64,000 nucleotides of DNA, taken from positions 248,001 to 312,000 of the forward strand of contig CAVTJL010000007.1 in assembly GCA_963735065.1 (NCBI GenBank). The letters are read 5' to 3'. A model generated the notes under the pieces. It was not told where the DNA came from and did no database searches. It saw only the letters and a program-made list of their open reading frames with translations. The stretch is from CAVTJL01 sp963735065 (GTDB taxonomy: Bacteria; Pseudomonadota; Alphaproteobacteria; Geminicoccales; Geminicoccaceae). This document shows positions 16,133-25,144 of this stretch, one piece after another. The stretch's first letter is position 1. Each line of letters starts with the position of its first letter. The translations under genes and the position numbers were made by a program.

Positions 16133-18001
16133 TCAGGCTGCCGCCAGCGCCTCGATCTCGGCCTCGACCTCGAGCCAGCGCGCCTCGGCCCGGGCGATCG
16201 CCGTCTCGAGCTCGCGGGCGCTGCGCTGCAGCCCCGCCGGATCCCGCTTGCCGTCGGCATAGGTCTTGGGATCGGCGAGCAGGGCGTCGATGCGCGCTTT
16301 CTCGTCCATCAGGCGATCGACGTCGCGCTCGGCCTGCTGCGCCCGCCTGCGCAGTGGCGCCAGGCGCGAGCGGCGCTCGGCCGAGGTGAGCCGCTCGCCG
16401 CGCTCCGGCTCGATCGCCACCCCGGCTGCCGTCGCCTCCTTCGACGTCTCGAGCAGCAGGCGGCGATAGTCGTCGAGATCGCCGTCATAGGAGCTGACCC
16501 GCCCGTCCGCCACGAGCCAGAGCCGGTCCGCGGTCAGCTCGACCAGATGCCGGTCGTGGCTGACGATGAGGACCGCACCCTCGAAGTTGTTCACGGCCTC
16601 GACCAGCGCATCGCGCGAATCGATGTCCAGGTGGTTCGTGGGCTCGTCGAGGATCAGGAACTGCGGCTCATCGAGGCACATCAGCGCCATGCAAAGACGC
16701 GTCTTCTCGCCCCCCGAGAGATGCCGGGCCTGGGTCTGCGCCTTCTCGGCACCGAGCCCGAAGCGCGCGAGGTTGGCCCGGATCTGCTCCATCCGCCAGG
16801 TCGGCCGCCGCATCTCGATGTGCGCGATGCTCGACTGCTCGGGCTCGAGGTCCTCGATCTGATGCTGGGCGAAGAAGCCGAAGCGCAGGCCGCGTGCCCG
16901 CGTCACCGAGCCCACCATCGGCTCGAGCCGGCCGGCCACGAGCTTGGCGAAGGTGCTCTTGCCGTTCCCGTTGGCGCCCAGAAGGGCGATGCGGTCGTCC
17001 GGATCGATCCTGAGGTCGAGCCCATCCAGCACCACGCGGCCGTCATAGCCGGCGCGGACCCGGTCCATGGTGACCAGCGGCGGTGCCGGGATGCTGCCGG
17101 CCGGAAAGCTGAAGCGCACCTCGGGCTCGAGCGCGGCCGAGGTCAGCGGCCCCATGCGCTCCAGCATCTTGATGCGGCTCTGCGCCTGCCGGGCCTTGCT
17201 CGCCTTGTAGCGAAAGCGGTCGACGAAGGCCTGGATGTGGGCGCGCTCGGCCTCCTGCTTGGCACGCTGCTTCTCCTGCAGCGCCTGCCGCTCGGCCCGC
17301 GCCCGGGCGAAGCTGTCATAGCCGCCGCTGTAGACGGTGAGCTTGCGCCCATCGAGATGGCAGATCCGCTGCGGCACGACGTTCAGAAAGTCCCGATCGT
17401 GGCTGACCAGGAGAAGTGTGCGCGGATAGCGGCGGAGATGCTCCTCGAGCCACATCGCGGCCTCGAGGTCGAGATGGTTGGTGGGCTCGTCCAGCAGCAG
17501 GAGGTCGGGCTCGAGGAACAGAACGGCCGCCAGCGCCACACGCATGCGCCAGCCGCCCGAGAACGAGGACAAGGGCGCCTGCTGCGCGTCGTCCGCAAAG
17601 CCCAGGCCTTTGAGGATGGCGGCGGCGCGGGCCGGTGCCGCATCCGCTCGGATCGTCACCAGCCGCTCGTGCACATCGGCGATGCGGTGCGGATCGGTCG
17701 CCGTCTCCGCCTCGGCCAAGAGCGCCGTGCGCTCGCGGTCGGCGGCCAGCACCGCCTCGAGCGGCGTCGTCTCGCCGCCCGGCGCCTCCTGAGAGACGAC
17801 CCCGATCTTGAGGCCGGCATTGAGGCGCAGCTCGCCCTGATCGGGCTGAATCTCGCCGGCGATCAGCCGGAGCAGCGTCGACTTGCCCGAGCCGTTACGG
17901 CCGACGAGCGCCATCCGGCTGTTGTCGGGCACATCGAGCGACGCCCCCTCGAGCAGGGGGCGGCCGGCGATGCGAAGGGTGACGTCCTGGAGCTGAAGCA
18001 T
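16133..18001 (-). CDS. ABC-F family ATP-binding protein (Uup/YheS/EttA-like)
   Basis: A 622-residue soluble protein with two ABC domains and no membrane span, the ABC-F architecture of ribosome-associated translation factors. The first domain has Walker A GRNGSGKST and the signature SSFSGGWRMR. The second has GANGNGKST and LSGGEKTRL. The Walker B segments LLLLDEPTNHLD and FLILDEPTNHLD are intact. A basic linker rich in Arg, Lys and Gln (about 235-290) is the P-site tRNA interaction motif region, and a C-terminal coiled coil (about 540-620) resembles YheS or Uup. It is probably a housekeeping factor. It is followed upstream by a tetR gene in the same direction, 58 bases away. Confidence 0.92.
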   Translation of the reverse strand: MLQLQDVTLRIAGRPLLEGASLDVPDNSRMALVGRNGSGKSTLLRLIAGEIQPDQGELRLNAGLKIGVVSQEAPGGETTPLEAVLAADRERTALLAEAETATDPHRIADVHERLVTIRADAAPARAAAILKGLGFADDAQQAPLSSFSGGWRMRVALAAVLFLEPDLLLLDEPTNHLDLEAAMWLEEHLRRYPRTLLLVSHDRDFLNVVPQRICHLDGRKLTVYSGGYDSFARARAERQALQEKQRAKQEAERAHIQAFVDRFRYKASKARQAQSRIKMLERMGPLTSAALEPEVRFSFPAGSIPAPPLVTMDRVRAGYDGRVVLDGLDLRIDPDDRIALLGANGNGKSTFAKLVAGRLEPMVGSVTRARGLRFGFFAQHQIEDLEPEQSSIAHIEMRRPTWRMEQIRANLARFGLGAEKAQTQARHLSGGEKTRLCMALMCLDEPQFLILDEPTNHLDIDSRDALVEAVNNFEGAVLIVSHDRHLVELTADRLWLVADGRVSSYDGDLDDYRRLLLETSKEATAAGVAIEPERGERLTSAERRSRLAPLRRRAQQAERDVDRLMDEKARIDALLADPKTYADGKRDPAGLQRSARELETAIARAEARWLEVEAEIEALAAA

Positions 18002-18059
18002 GGCGGCGGGCTTCTAGCATGGTCCGGCGGGCAGCCCAACGCCCCGCAGAGCGGTGGGC

Positions 18060-18671
18060 TCAGGCGGCGCCGGCAGCCGTCCGCTCGGCCTCGATGCCGC
18101 TCAGAACGACATCGACCAGCGCGCCAACCAAGTCGTCGTCGAGGCCGCGATGCCCCACCAGCATGCGGTGGTAGAGAGGGCCGTAGAGGCAGTCGAGCGT
18201 GGCCTCGAGGTCGATGTCGGCCTTGATCTCGCCGCTGGCGATGCCGCGCTGCACCACCTGACGGGCCGCCGCGCGCCGGGGCTCGACGAAGCCCGCGACG
18301 AACGCGCGCGCTGTCTCGGGATCGCTCTGCATGGCGGCGATGATCCCGGCGAGCGTCCGGCCCGACGGGCCGCGGAAGGACCGCGCGACGAGCCTGAGCT
18401 GCGCCTTCAGGTCGGCCAGCGGCGAATCGGTCGAGGGAAAGGCGGTCTGAAGCTTCGCCTCCTCGAGGAAGGCCTCGACGGCGAGCACGCTTTTGTTCGG
18501 CCACCAGCGATAGATGGTCGTCTTCGCGGCACCCGAGCGCGCCGCCACCCCTTCGATCGTGAAGCCCGAAAAGCCCCCCTCGATCAGCAGCGTATAGGCC
18601 GCGTCCAGAATAGCTCGCCGGGTGACGTCGCAGCGAGGCCGGCCGGGTCCGCGTGACTCCTTTGCGATCAT
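18060..18671 (-). CDS. TetR/AcrR family transcriptional regulator, probable repressor of emrAB
   Basis: A 203-residue TetR-type regulator. The N-terminal DNA-binding helix-turn-helix reads RAILDAAYTLLIEGGFSGFTIEGV continuing into AKTTIYRWWPNKSVLA, the classic family pattern. The C-terminal ligand domain includes RTLAGIIAAM and a TetR_C_11/16-like end. ATG at 18671 precedes the basic MIAKESRGPGRPR leader; longer in-frame extensions run into the regulatory region. It is divergent from emrA across 133 bases that contain two inverted copies of a candidate operator, so it most likely represses both itself and the efflux operon until it binds an exported compound. Confidence 0.9.
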   Translation of the reverse strand: MIAKESRGPGRPRCDVTRRAILDAAYTLLIEGGFSGFTIEGVAARSGAAKTTIYRWWPNKSVLAVEAFLEEAKLQTAFPSTDSPLADLKAQLRLVARSFRGPSGRTLAGIIAAMQSDPETARAFVAGFVEPRRAAARQVVQRGIASGEIKADIDLEATLDCLYGPLYHRMLVGHRGLDDDLVGALVDVVLSGIEAERTAAGAA

Positions 18672-18704
18672 CGGGGCGGTCCATCGGAGAAAAGCTATTG
18701 CGAT

Positions 18705-18721
18705 AATGTACGTAGCGTATT
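18705..18721 (-). promoter_or_regulatory. Candidate TetR operator proximal to tetR
   Basis: On the minus strand this reads AATACGCTACGTACATT, sharing AATACGCT(A/G)CGTA with the site at 18770-18789. The two copies point in opposite directions, one towards each divergent gene, as expected for a local repressor controlling both promoters. Confidence 0.6.
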
Positions 18722-18769
18722 CCACCGACGCAAGGCTCTGCACATTGCAGCAAGCCCAAAGCATGAATA

Positions 18770-18789
18770 AATACGCTGCGTAGCGTTTT
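18770..18789 (+). promoter_or_regulatory. Candidate TetR operator proximal to emrA
   Basis: Contains ACGCT-GCGT-AGCGT, a perfect 5+5 inverted repeat with a 4-base centre, inside AATACGCTGCGTAGCGTTTT. It ends 15 bases before the emrA ATG, so bound repressor would block transcription or initiation. Confidence 0.65.
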
Positions 18790-18804
18790 GAAGGATCGAG
18801 CGCG

Positions 18805-19926
18805 ATGCAGACGATCAAGAGCCTCAGACGCGCGGTGAAGCCGCTCCTCCTGGGCGCGGCCGGCGTGGCGCTGGTCGCAGGGGCCACGGGCTACGGCACC
18901 TACTACTGGCGCACCGCCCGCTTCCTCGAGTCGACGGACGATGCCTACGTCCAAGCCGACTACACGGCGATCGCTCCCAAGGTCCCCGGCTACATTGAAA
19001 AGGTGCTGGTCAGCGACAACGAGCGGGTCAAGGCCGGTCAGGTGCTGGCCCGGATCGACGATCGCGACCTCGTCACGGCGCGCGATCAGGCCAAGGCCGA
19101 CGTGGCCAGCGCCCAGGCCGCGGTGACGACGCTCGATGCCCAGATCCAGCTCCAGCACACGCTGATCGAGCAGGCCAAGGCGGCCGTCGAGGCCGACAAC
19201 GCATCATTGCAGTTCGCCCAGCAGGACAATGCCCGCTACTCGACGCTGAGCACCAAGGGCTATGGCTCCGTGCAGCAGGCCCAGCAGGCCGACGCCACGC
19301 TGCGCGAGCGCCGGGCGGCGCAGCAGCGGGACCAGGCGGCGCTGCTGGCGACGCAGAAGCAGACCGCCGTCCTCGAGGGCCAGCGCGCCGGCGCCGCGGC
19401 GACGCTCCAGCACGACCAGGCCGTCCTGCAGCAGGCCGAGCTCAATCTCGGCTACGCCACCATCACCGCTCCCATCGACGGAACCGTCGGCGCCCGCTCG
19501 GTCCGCGTCGGCCAGTATGTCCAGGCCGGCACGCAGCTCATGGCGGTCGTGCCGCTTCGCGCCGTCTACATCATCGGCAACTTCAAGGAGACACAGCTCA
19601 CCCACGTGCGGCGTGGCGAGAGCGTCGAGATCAGCGTCGACACCTTCCCGGGCGTCACGCTGAAGGGCCGGGTCGACAGCCTGGCACCCGCCAGCGGCGA
19701 GGAGTTCGCCCTCCTGCCGCCCGACAACGCCACCGGCAACTTCACCAAGGTGGTGCAGCGGGTCCCGGTCAAGATCGTCCTCGAGGACGATGACGAGCTG
19801 GCAGGCCTCCTGCGCCCCGGCATGTCGGTCGAGCCCACCATCGACACTAAGGCGACGCAGCTCGCCGAAGCGGCCCACGGCACGCGGCTCGCCGACGCCG
19901 GGCCGGAGCCGGGCCCGGCCGACTGA
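18805..19926 (+). CDS. emrA: EmrA/HlyD-type periplasmic adaptor of a multidrug efflux system
   Basis: A 373-residue membrane-fusion protein. A single N-terminal TM segment (about 16-37) anchors it in the inner membrane. The lipoyl half-motif STDDAYVQADYTAIAPKVPGYI is typical of EmrA. A Gln/Ala-rich coiled-coil hairpin follows (about 95-215), then the second lipoyl half ATITAPIDGTVGARSVRVGQYVQ and a beta-barrel domain. It starts 133 bases from the divergent tetR and is followed after 6 bases by the MFS partner, so the pair should form an EmrAB-like tripartite pump with an outer-membrane channel encoded elsewhere. Confidence 0.92.
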   Translation: MQTIKSLRRAVKPLLLGAAGVALVAGATGYGTYYWRTARFLESTDDAYVQADYTAIAPKVPGYIEKVLVSDNERVKAGQVLARIDDRDLVTARDQAKADVASAQAAVTTLDAQIQLQHTLIEQAKAAVEADNASLQFAQQDNARYSTLSTKGYGSVQQAQQADATLRERRAAQQRDQAALLATQKQTAVLEGQRAGAAATLQHDQAVLQQAELNLGYATITAPIDGTVGARSVRVGQYVQAGTQLMAVVPLRAVYIIGNFKETQLTHVRRGESVEISVDTFPGVTLKGRVDSLAPASGEEFALLPPDNATGNFTKVVQRVPVKIVLEDDDELAGLLRPGMSVEPTIDTKATQLAEAAHGTRLADAGPEPGPAD

Positions 19927-19932
19927 GGCCGT

Positions 19933-21633
19933 GTGAGCGCGTCCACGCGTAGCCCGAAGCGGACAACCGTCATGTACGATCCTGAGCGGCTCGACACGAG
20001 CGAGAGCCAGGCCCTGACCCAGCCGCGGCAGCCGAATCCGCCGGCCGCGAAGCCGCCCGCCAGGCCCGCGGCGACCGGCCCGTCGGATGCCGTGCCACTT
20101 CAGGTCTGGCTCGCCGTCGGCGGCTCGATCATCGGCGCCTTCATGGCGGTCTTGAACATCCAGATCACCAACGCCTCGCTGCCCGACATCCAGGGCGCCA
20201 TCGGCGCCGGCATCGACGATGGCGGCTGGATCTCGACGTCTTATCTCATCGCGGAGATCGTCACGATCCCGCTCACGGGCTACCTCTCGCGCGTCTTCTC
20301 GCTGCGCCGCTATTTGCTCGTGAACACGGCGCTCTTCCTCGTCTTCTCGGTCGCCTGCGCCTTCGCCACGAGCCTCGGGCAGATGATCGTGCTGCGCGCC
20401 TTCCAGGGCTTCTTCGGCGGCGTGCTGATCCCGATGGCCTTCACCATCATCATCACGATGCTGCCGAGGGCCAAGCAGCCCATGGCGATCGCCATGTTCG
20501 CCCTCTCGGCCACCTTCGCGCCCGCCATCGGTCCCACGATCGGCGGCTACCTCACCGAGAACTGGGGCTGGGAGTACGTTTTCTACATCAACCTCGTGCC
20601 GGGTGCCGTCATGCTCGCGGCGCTCTGGGCCGGCCTCAAGCCCTCGCCCATGCGCCTCGACCTCCTTCAGGACGGCGACTGGCTCGGCATCGCCACGATG
20701 GCCGTCGGCCTCTCCAGCCTCCAGACCGTGCTCGAGGAAGGCAACAAGGACGACTGGTTCAACTCGCCCTTCATCCTCCGGCTCAGCATCGTCGCCGCCA
20801 TCTCGCTGGTCGCCTTCGTGATCATCGAGCTGAAGCGCGAGAAGCCGCTGCTCAACCTCAGGCTCCTCCTCCGGCGCAACTTCGGCCTCGCCACGTTGAG
20901 CAACGTGCTGCTCGGCATGGCGCTCTACGGCTCGGTCTTCCTCCTGCCCCTCTATCTCTCGCAGATGCAGGGCTACAATGCCGAGCAGGTGGGCCTGGTC
21001 CTCGCCTGGACCGGCCTGCCCCAGCTCATCCTGATCCCGCTCGTGCCCATGCTGATGCGCCGCATCGACGCGCGCCTGCTCATCACCCTGGGCTTCGTGC
21101 TCTTCGCCGGCAGCAGCTTCATGGACCGTGCGCTCGATGCCAGCTTCTCCGGGCCCGAGCTCTTCTGGCCCAATATCATCCGGGCGCTCGGCCAGGCGCT
21201 CCTGATGACGCCGCTGGCGGCCCTCGCCTCGGCCGGCATCGAGCCCGATCAGGCGGGCTCCGCCTCGGCCATCTTCAACATGATGCGCAACCTGGGCGGC
21301 GCCATCGGCATCGCCGTGCTGCAGACCTTCCTCACCAAGCGCGAGCAGTTTCATTCCAGCATGATCATGCGGCACGTGACGCCGTTCGCCGATGCCACCC
21401 AGGAGCGCATCACCCACCTCCAGCATTATTTCATGAGCCGCGGCGTAAGCGATGCGGGCCTCGCCTGGCACGAGGCGGTGGTGGCGGTCGGCCGCACGGT
21501 CCGCGCCCAGGCCAACTTCCTGGCCTATGGCGACGCCTTCTTCCTCATGGGCATCGGCCTCTCCGGCGCCCTGGTCCTGGCGCTCTTCCTCGCCAAGCCT
21601 GCAGCTGTCGGCGGCGGCGGAGGGGCCCACTAG
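19933..21633 (+). CDS. emrB: EmrB-type MFS multidrug efflux transporter (DHA2 family, 14 TM)
   Basis: A 566-residue transporter with about 14 hydrophobic spans, the DHA2 arrangement. Motif A-like YLSRVFSLRRYLL follows TM2 and motif C (PAIGPTIGGYL) lies in TM5. ISTSYLIAEIVTIPLTGYL is highly characteristic of EmrB. A ~50-residue Pro-rich cytoplasmic N-terminus precedes TM1. GTG at 19933 is preferred by closeness to emrA (6 bases) and an upstream TGAGG; ATG at 19972 is a reasonable alternative. It exports hydrophobic compounds with EmrA. A perfect hairpin follows at 21646-21674. Confidence 0.92.
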   Translation: MSASTRSPKRTTVMYDPERLDTSESQALTQPRQPNPPAAKPPARPAATGPSDAVPLQVWLAVGGSIIGAFMAVLNIQITNASLPDIQGAIGAGIDDGGWISTSYLIAEIVTIPLTGYLSRVFSLRRYLLVNTALFLVFSVACAFATSLGQMIVLRAFQGFFGGVLIPMAFTIIITMLPRAKQPMAIAMFALSATFAPAIGPTIGGYLTENWGWEYVFYINLVPGAVMLAALWAGLKPSPMRLDLLQDGDWLGIATMAVGLSSLQTVLEEGNKDDWFNSPFILRLSIVAAISLVAFVIIELKREKPLLNLRLLLRRNFGLATLSNVLLGMALYGSVFLLPLYLSQMQGYNAEQVGLVLAWTGLPQLILIPLVPMLMRRIDARLLITLGFVLFAGSSFMDRALDASFSGPELFWPNIIRALGQALLMTPLAALASAGIEPDQAGSASAIFNMMRNLGGAIGIAVLQTFLTKREQFHSSMIMRHVTPFADATQERITHLQHYFMSRGVSDAGLAWHEAVVAVGRTVRAQANFLAYGDAFFLMGIGLSGALVLALFLAKPAAVGGGGGAH

Positions 21634-21645
21634 AAGCGTCCCGTC

Positions 21646-21674
21646 CGCCGTGCCCCGGCCCGGCGGGCACGGCG
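21646..21674. terminator. Strong hairpin after emrB
   Basis: CGCCGTGCCC (21646-21655) pairs perfectly with GGGCACGGCG (21665-21674) around a 9-base loop, 12 bases after the emrB stop. No run of T follows, so termination may be weak or rho-assisted, or the hairpin may protect the 3' end. Confidence 0.5.
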
Positions 21675-21767
21675 CCTTCGCAACCTTCGATGCACGCATG
21701 GCCTTGCGCGCCATGGGCAGGCTGCGCCATTCCGCTTCGCAGCGGACAGGCTGTGGAACCGGATGAG

Positions 21768-22805
21768 ATGAGAACGACAAGACGTAAGCTGCTGGCATCG
21801 AGCTTCGGCGCATCGGCCGGGCTTGCCATTGGAGCCGGGAGCGGACGCGCCGCGCCGGCCGCCGCGGCCCTGACCGGCGTCACCTACCTGCCGCCTTCGT
21901 ACCGGGGCCTCATGTGGGGCATGAGCGGGTTCGTCGACCGCCTGAAGCACGCGGTGAGCGAGCCGTCGGCGGTCAAGCTCGTCACCTCGGGCGCCCAGGC
22001 AGGGGCCGACGAGCAGCTTGCCGCTCTCCGCTCCGGCACCGCCGACTTCATGTTTCACACTTCCTCCTACATGACCCGCTCCTTCGAGATCCTGGGAATC
22101 ATCGGCCTGCCGAGCCTGGTCGAGGCGCTCTACGAGCACGGCGACCGCCTGATGATGGAGAGCCCGCTCTGGAGGCTGATCAACCAGCAGCTCGCCCAAA
22201 GCGACCTCTTCATGCTGAGCGCGGGCGGTGGCGCCGCCGAGCCGGAATATGTCTGGAGCCGCGAGCGCGCGGCGGCGACGCTCGACGATCTCCGGGGTCG
22301 GCGCTGTCGGGTGGTCGGCCACGAGGCGAGCACGGCTCTTGCCAAATTCGGCGTGGTGCCGGTGCGCATTCCCTCCTCGGATACCTCGAAGGCCCTGCAG
22401 GAAGGGACGGTGGACGCGATCGTGGCCAACATCTCGACCGTGATCGGACGCGGCCTGCAGGAGCATCTGCGCTCCTGCTACAAGCTGCCGACCACCGGCT
22501 TCGTGAACGCCGTCTTCATGCTCAAGTCGCGCTGGGACGCCCTCGACGAGCCAACCCGCCAGGCGCTCTGGAAGGCGGGCAAGTGGTACGACCAGAACGC
22601 CGCGAGGCACCTGAACGACGAGGTCTACCCGAAGGAATACTGGCCCGCGGTGAAGAAAGCCGGCGTCGAGGTGGCCGACCCGACGGCGCGCGACACGCAG
22701 CGCTTCGCCGACGCCAGCCAGGAGATCTGGAGCTGGTGGAAGAACAGGGTGGGCGAGACGGTCGGCCGCCACGCCATCGACCTCGCTCAGGGCAAGGCCG
22801 GCTGA
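21768..22805 (+). CDS. TRAP-type (DctP-like) solute-binding protein, Tat-exported
   Basis: A 345-residue periplasmic binding protein. The leader MRTTRRKLLASSFGAS has a twin-arginine and hydrophobic core ending in GRAAPAAAA, suggesting Tat export. The body has DctP features: a ligand-contact segment around FMFHTSSYMTRSFE, the LDDLRGRRCRVVGHEAS loop, the ALQEGTVDAIVANIST dimer/ligand region and the C-terminal helix with LWKAGKWYDQN. DctP proteins bind organic acids for a TRAP membrane pair (DctQ/DctM), but no such genes lie next to it, so the partner must be elsewhere or the protein has another role. The ATG has no strong ribosome site. Confidence 0.83.
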   Translation: MRTTRRKLLASSFGASAGLAIGAGSGRAAPAAAALTGVTYLPPSYRGLMWGMSGFVDRLKHAVSEPSAVKLVTSGAQAGADEQLAALRSGTADFMFHTSSYMTRSFEILGIIGLPSLVEALYEHGDRLMMESPLWRLINQQLAQSDLFMLSAGGGAAEPEYVWSRERAAATLDDLRGRRCRVVGHEASTALAKFGVVPVRIPSSDTSKALQEGTVDAIVANISTVIGRGLQEHLRSCYKLPTTGFVNAVFMLKSRWDALDEPTRQALWKAGKWYDQNAARHLNDEVYPKEYWPAVKKAGVEVADPTARDTQRFADASQEIWSWWKNRVGETVGRHAIDLAQGKAG

Positions 22806-22939
22806 GCCGCTAGCTGAACGGCCTCGGCGCGGCGGCACGAGGGCGCGCTCTCGGGTTGCCGGAGAGGCGCGCCGCTGGCAGCATCGAGGGATGCGAGAGG
22901 GCGTCCGGTGCTGCCTGCCGGCCCTCGCTCGGGAGGCAC

Positions 22940-23788
22940 ATGATGAGCGCCAAGCCAACCCTCGGCCAGATGCTGCTCGGGATCGAGGGGCTGGCCCTGC
23001 TCCGCCTCGCCTTCTCGGATGACGCAGAGGCGCGCGCTGCGCGTGTCGGCGAGATCCGCACGCTGCTCGAGGACCTGGGCCAGAAGCCGGAGCTCGCGGC
23101 ACCCCTCGAGGCCAGCGAGTACGATCTCGCCGACGGCTACGCCCTGTGGTCCGAGACCTACGACCAGCCGCTGCGCCTCTTCCCGATCGAGCAGCCCACC
23201 ATGCATGCCCTGCTGGCCCCGCTGCCGGCCGCAACGGTGCTGGATGCGGCCTGCGGCACCGGCCGCTACAGCGCGTGGCTCGCCGCCCACGGCCATCGAA
23301 TCGTCGGTGTCGACCGCTCGACCGCGATGCTGGAGAAGGCACGCGAGAAGGTACCGGCGGGCGACTTCCACGAGGGCGATCTCGAGGCGCTGCCGCTGGA
23401 GCCCGGATCCGTCGACCACGCTGTCTGCGCGCTTGCCCTCGTCCATCTGCCCGAGGTGGGCAAGGCCCTGGCCGAGCTCGCACGCGTGATCCGTCCGGGC
23501 GGTCGCGTGATCATCAGCGACGTCCATCCCTTCGTCGTCCTGCTCGGCTGGCAGGCCCAGTTCAGGACCGCGAGCAAGGGCACCGGCTTCATGCGGCTGC
23601 ACCCGCATCTGCCCTCGGACTATTGCCGGGCCTTCGCGGCCGCCGGGCTCCGCGTGCGCGGCTGCCACGAGCCGCGGCTGACACCCGAGTCCGCCGTGAC
23701 CGTCGCAGCCGAGCGCCTGCCCGAGGCGAACCGTGCCGCCTGGGTTGGCCTGCCGGGCGTGGTGATCTGGGACCTCGAGAAGGACTGA
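22940..23788 (+). CDS. Class I SAM-dependent methyltransferase
   Basis: A 282-residue methyltransferase of the UbiE/type-11 kind. The SAM-binding motif I is VLDAACGTGRYSAWLAA, the acidic ribose ligand follows in VGVDRSTAML, and GGRVIISDVHP is the post-motif strand. A ~90-residue N-terminal helical region precedes the fold and contains YALWSETYDQPLRLFPIEQP, typical of small-molecule or quinone-type methyltransferases. The ATG at 22940 has a strong GGGAGG site. It sits between two orphan binding protein genes and its substrate is unknown. Confidence 0.87.
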   Translation: MMSAKPTLGQMLLGIEGLALLRLAFSDDAEARAARVGEIRTLLEDLGQKPELAAPLEASEYDLADGYALWSETYDQPLRLFPIEQPTMHALLAPLPAATVLDAACGTGRYSAWLAAHGHRIVGVDRSTAMLEKAREKVPAGDFHEGDLEALPLEPGSVDHAVCALALVHLPEVGKALAELARVIRPGGRVIISDVHPFVVLLGWQAQFRTASKGTGFMRLHPHLPSDYCRAFAAAGLRVRGCHEPRLTPESAVTVAAERLPEANRAAWVGLPGVVIWDLEKD

Positions 23789-23854
23789 CCGCGCCGGCGA
23801 TCCCGAGCATCGGGCGCGGACCGAAGGAGAAGGCAGCAGAAGGCGGGGGACGGC

Positions 23855-25012
23855 ATGCTACGCAGACTCTGGATCAGCTGTCTCATCGCGGCGGCCCTGC
23901 TCGTGGGAGCCAGGGCCTATGCTGCCGACCCGCCCCTCCTGCTGGGCGCCGTCTACAATCTGAGCGGGCCGCAGGCCGCTTTCGACCGGCCGGCCTCGCG
24001 GGGTGCCGAGCTGGCGGTGGCGCAGGCGAACGGCCGAGGCGGCGTGCTCGGACGCGAGGTCCGGCTGCTGATCGCCGACCCCGCGGGCAGCCTCGGCAAG
24101 GTGGCACCGCGCGTCCGTCAGCTGCTCAACGCCCACCCGCAGACCTCGGCGATGCTCGGGCTCTCGGACACCGACATGGTGCTGGCCGCGGCCCCGGTGG
24201 CCGCCGCCCGCAAGCTCGTATTCCTGACCTCGGGCGCCACGTCGCCCAAGCTGCCGGCACAGGTGCCCGACTTTCTTTTCCTCGCCTGCTTCGGCGACAA
24301 CGTCCAGGCGGCGGCCGCGGCCGAGTATGCCTACAACGAGCTGGGCGCTCGGACCGTCTCGATCCTCTACAACGCCGCCGTCACCTACACGACGCTTCTC
24401 CAGGGCTACTTCCGCGCACGCTTCGAGGCGCTGGGCGGCAAGGTCTCGTCCGTCGCGAGCTACCGGAGCACCGACGGGCAGGCCGAGGCGCTGGGCTCGC
24501 TCGCCAAGGCGGACGCCATCTTCCTGTCGGCCCAGGAGCCGCCCGAGGCCGCGGCCGCAGCCATCAAGCTGCGCGCGGCCGGCATCGATGTGCCCATCCT
24601 GGGCGGCGACGGCTTTGATTCCGAAGGCGAATGGTCGAAGCATCCGGCACTGACAAACATCTACTTCACGACCCACGCCTATCTCGGCCCCGACAATCCC
24701 GACCCGATGGTCAAGGCGTTCGATCAGGCCTACCGGCAGGCCTATGGCGGCCGCGCACCGGACAGCTTCGCCGCGCTGGGCTACGACGCCGTGGGGGTGC
24801 TGCTCGCGGCGGTCGAGGCGGCCGGCAGCGCCGAGCCGGCGCGGGTTCTGGACTCCCTCTCGCAGCTCACCGGCTACAAGGGCGTCACGGGCACGATCAG
24901 CTACGAGGGCGGCAGCCGCATCCCGAGAAAGTCCGTGACGATCCTCGAGGTGAGCGGCGGCAAGCCCGGCTTCGTCGAGCAGCTCATGCCCGAGCAGGTG
25001 CCGCCTCCCTGA
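23855..25012 (+). CDS. Periplasmic branched-chain amino acid-type (HAAT) ABC substrate-binding protein
   Basis: A 385-residue type I periplasmic binding protein of the LivJ/amide group (Peripla_BP_6). A classical signal peptide covers residues 1-24 (LIAAALLVGARAYA). The mature protein begins with LLLGAVYNLSGPQAAFD, the usual first strand, and has IADPAGS, SGATSPKL, and SFAALGYDAVGVLLAAVEAA in the second lobe. No LivHMGF-type permease or ATPase genes follow. It could serve a distant transporter, or be a sensor-type binding protein for an amide, urea-like or amino acid ligand. Confidence 0.87.
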   Translation: MLRRLWISCLIAAALLVGARAYAADPPLLLGAVYNLSGPQAAFDRPASRGAELAVAQANGRGGVLGREVRLLIADPAGSLGKVAPRVRQLLNAHPQTSAMLGLSDTDMVLAAAPVAAARKLVFLTSGATSPKLPAQVPDFLFLACFGDNVQAAAAAEYAYNELGARTVSILYNAAVTYTTLLQGYFRARFEALGGKVSSVASYRSTDGQAEALGSLAKADAIFLSAQEPPEAAAAAIKLRAAGIDVPILGGDGFDSEGEWSKHPALTNIYFTTHAYLGPDNPDPMVKAFDQAYRQAYGGRAPDSFAALGYDAVGVLLAAVEAAGSAEPARVLDSLSQLTGYKGVTGTISYEGGSRIPRKSVTILEVSGGKPGFVEQLMPEQVPPP

Positions 25013-25144
25013 CGCATGAGCCGTCCCGGCAATGCCTGCAGCACCGCTCACCCGGGACGGTGACCTGAAGGCCGATCGGTGCCAATCTGCCGCCAGCGGG
25101 GAGCCGGTCAGAGCCGGCCGGCGTCGGGCCACGAGGGGGCGGGC

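Noticed and set aside
21755..21790. GGAAC just before the TRAP binding protein gene.
   Set aside because: No CGTT at the correct spacing, and it lies 8 bases from the start codon, too close for a promoter.
19204..21813. Very long open frame (869 codons) on the minus strand across emrA and emrB.
   Set aside because: It is antisense to two well-recognised genes, has shadow-type composition (Arg, Gly, Asp, His rich) and no motif; GC-rich DNA leaves such frames open by codon bias.
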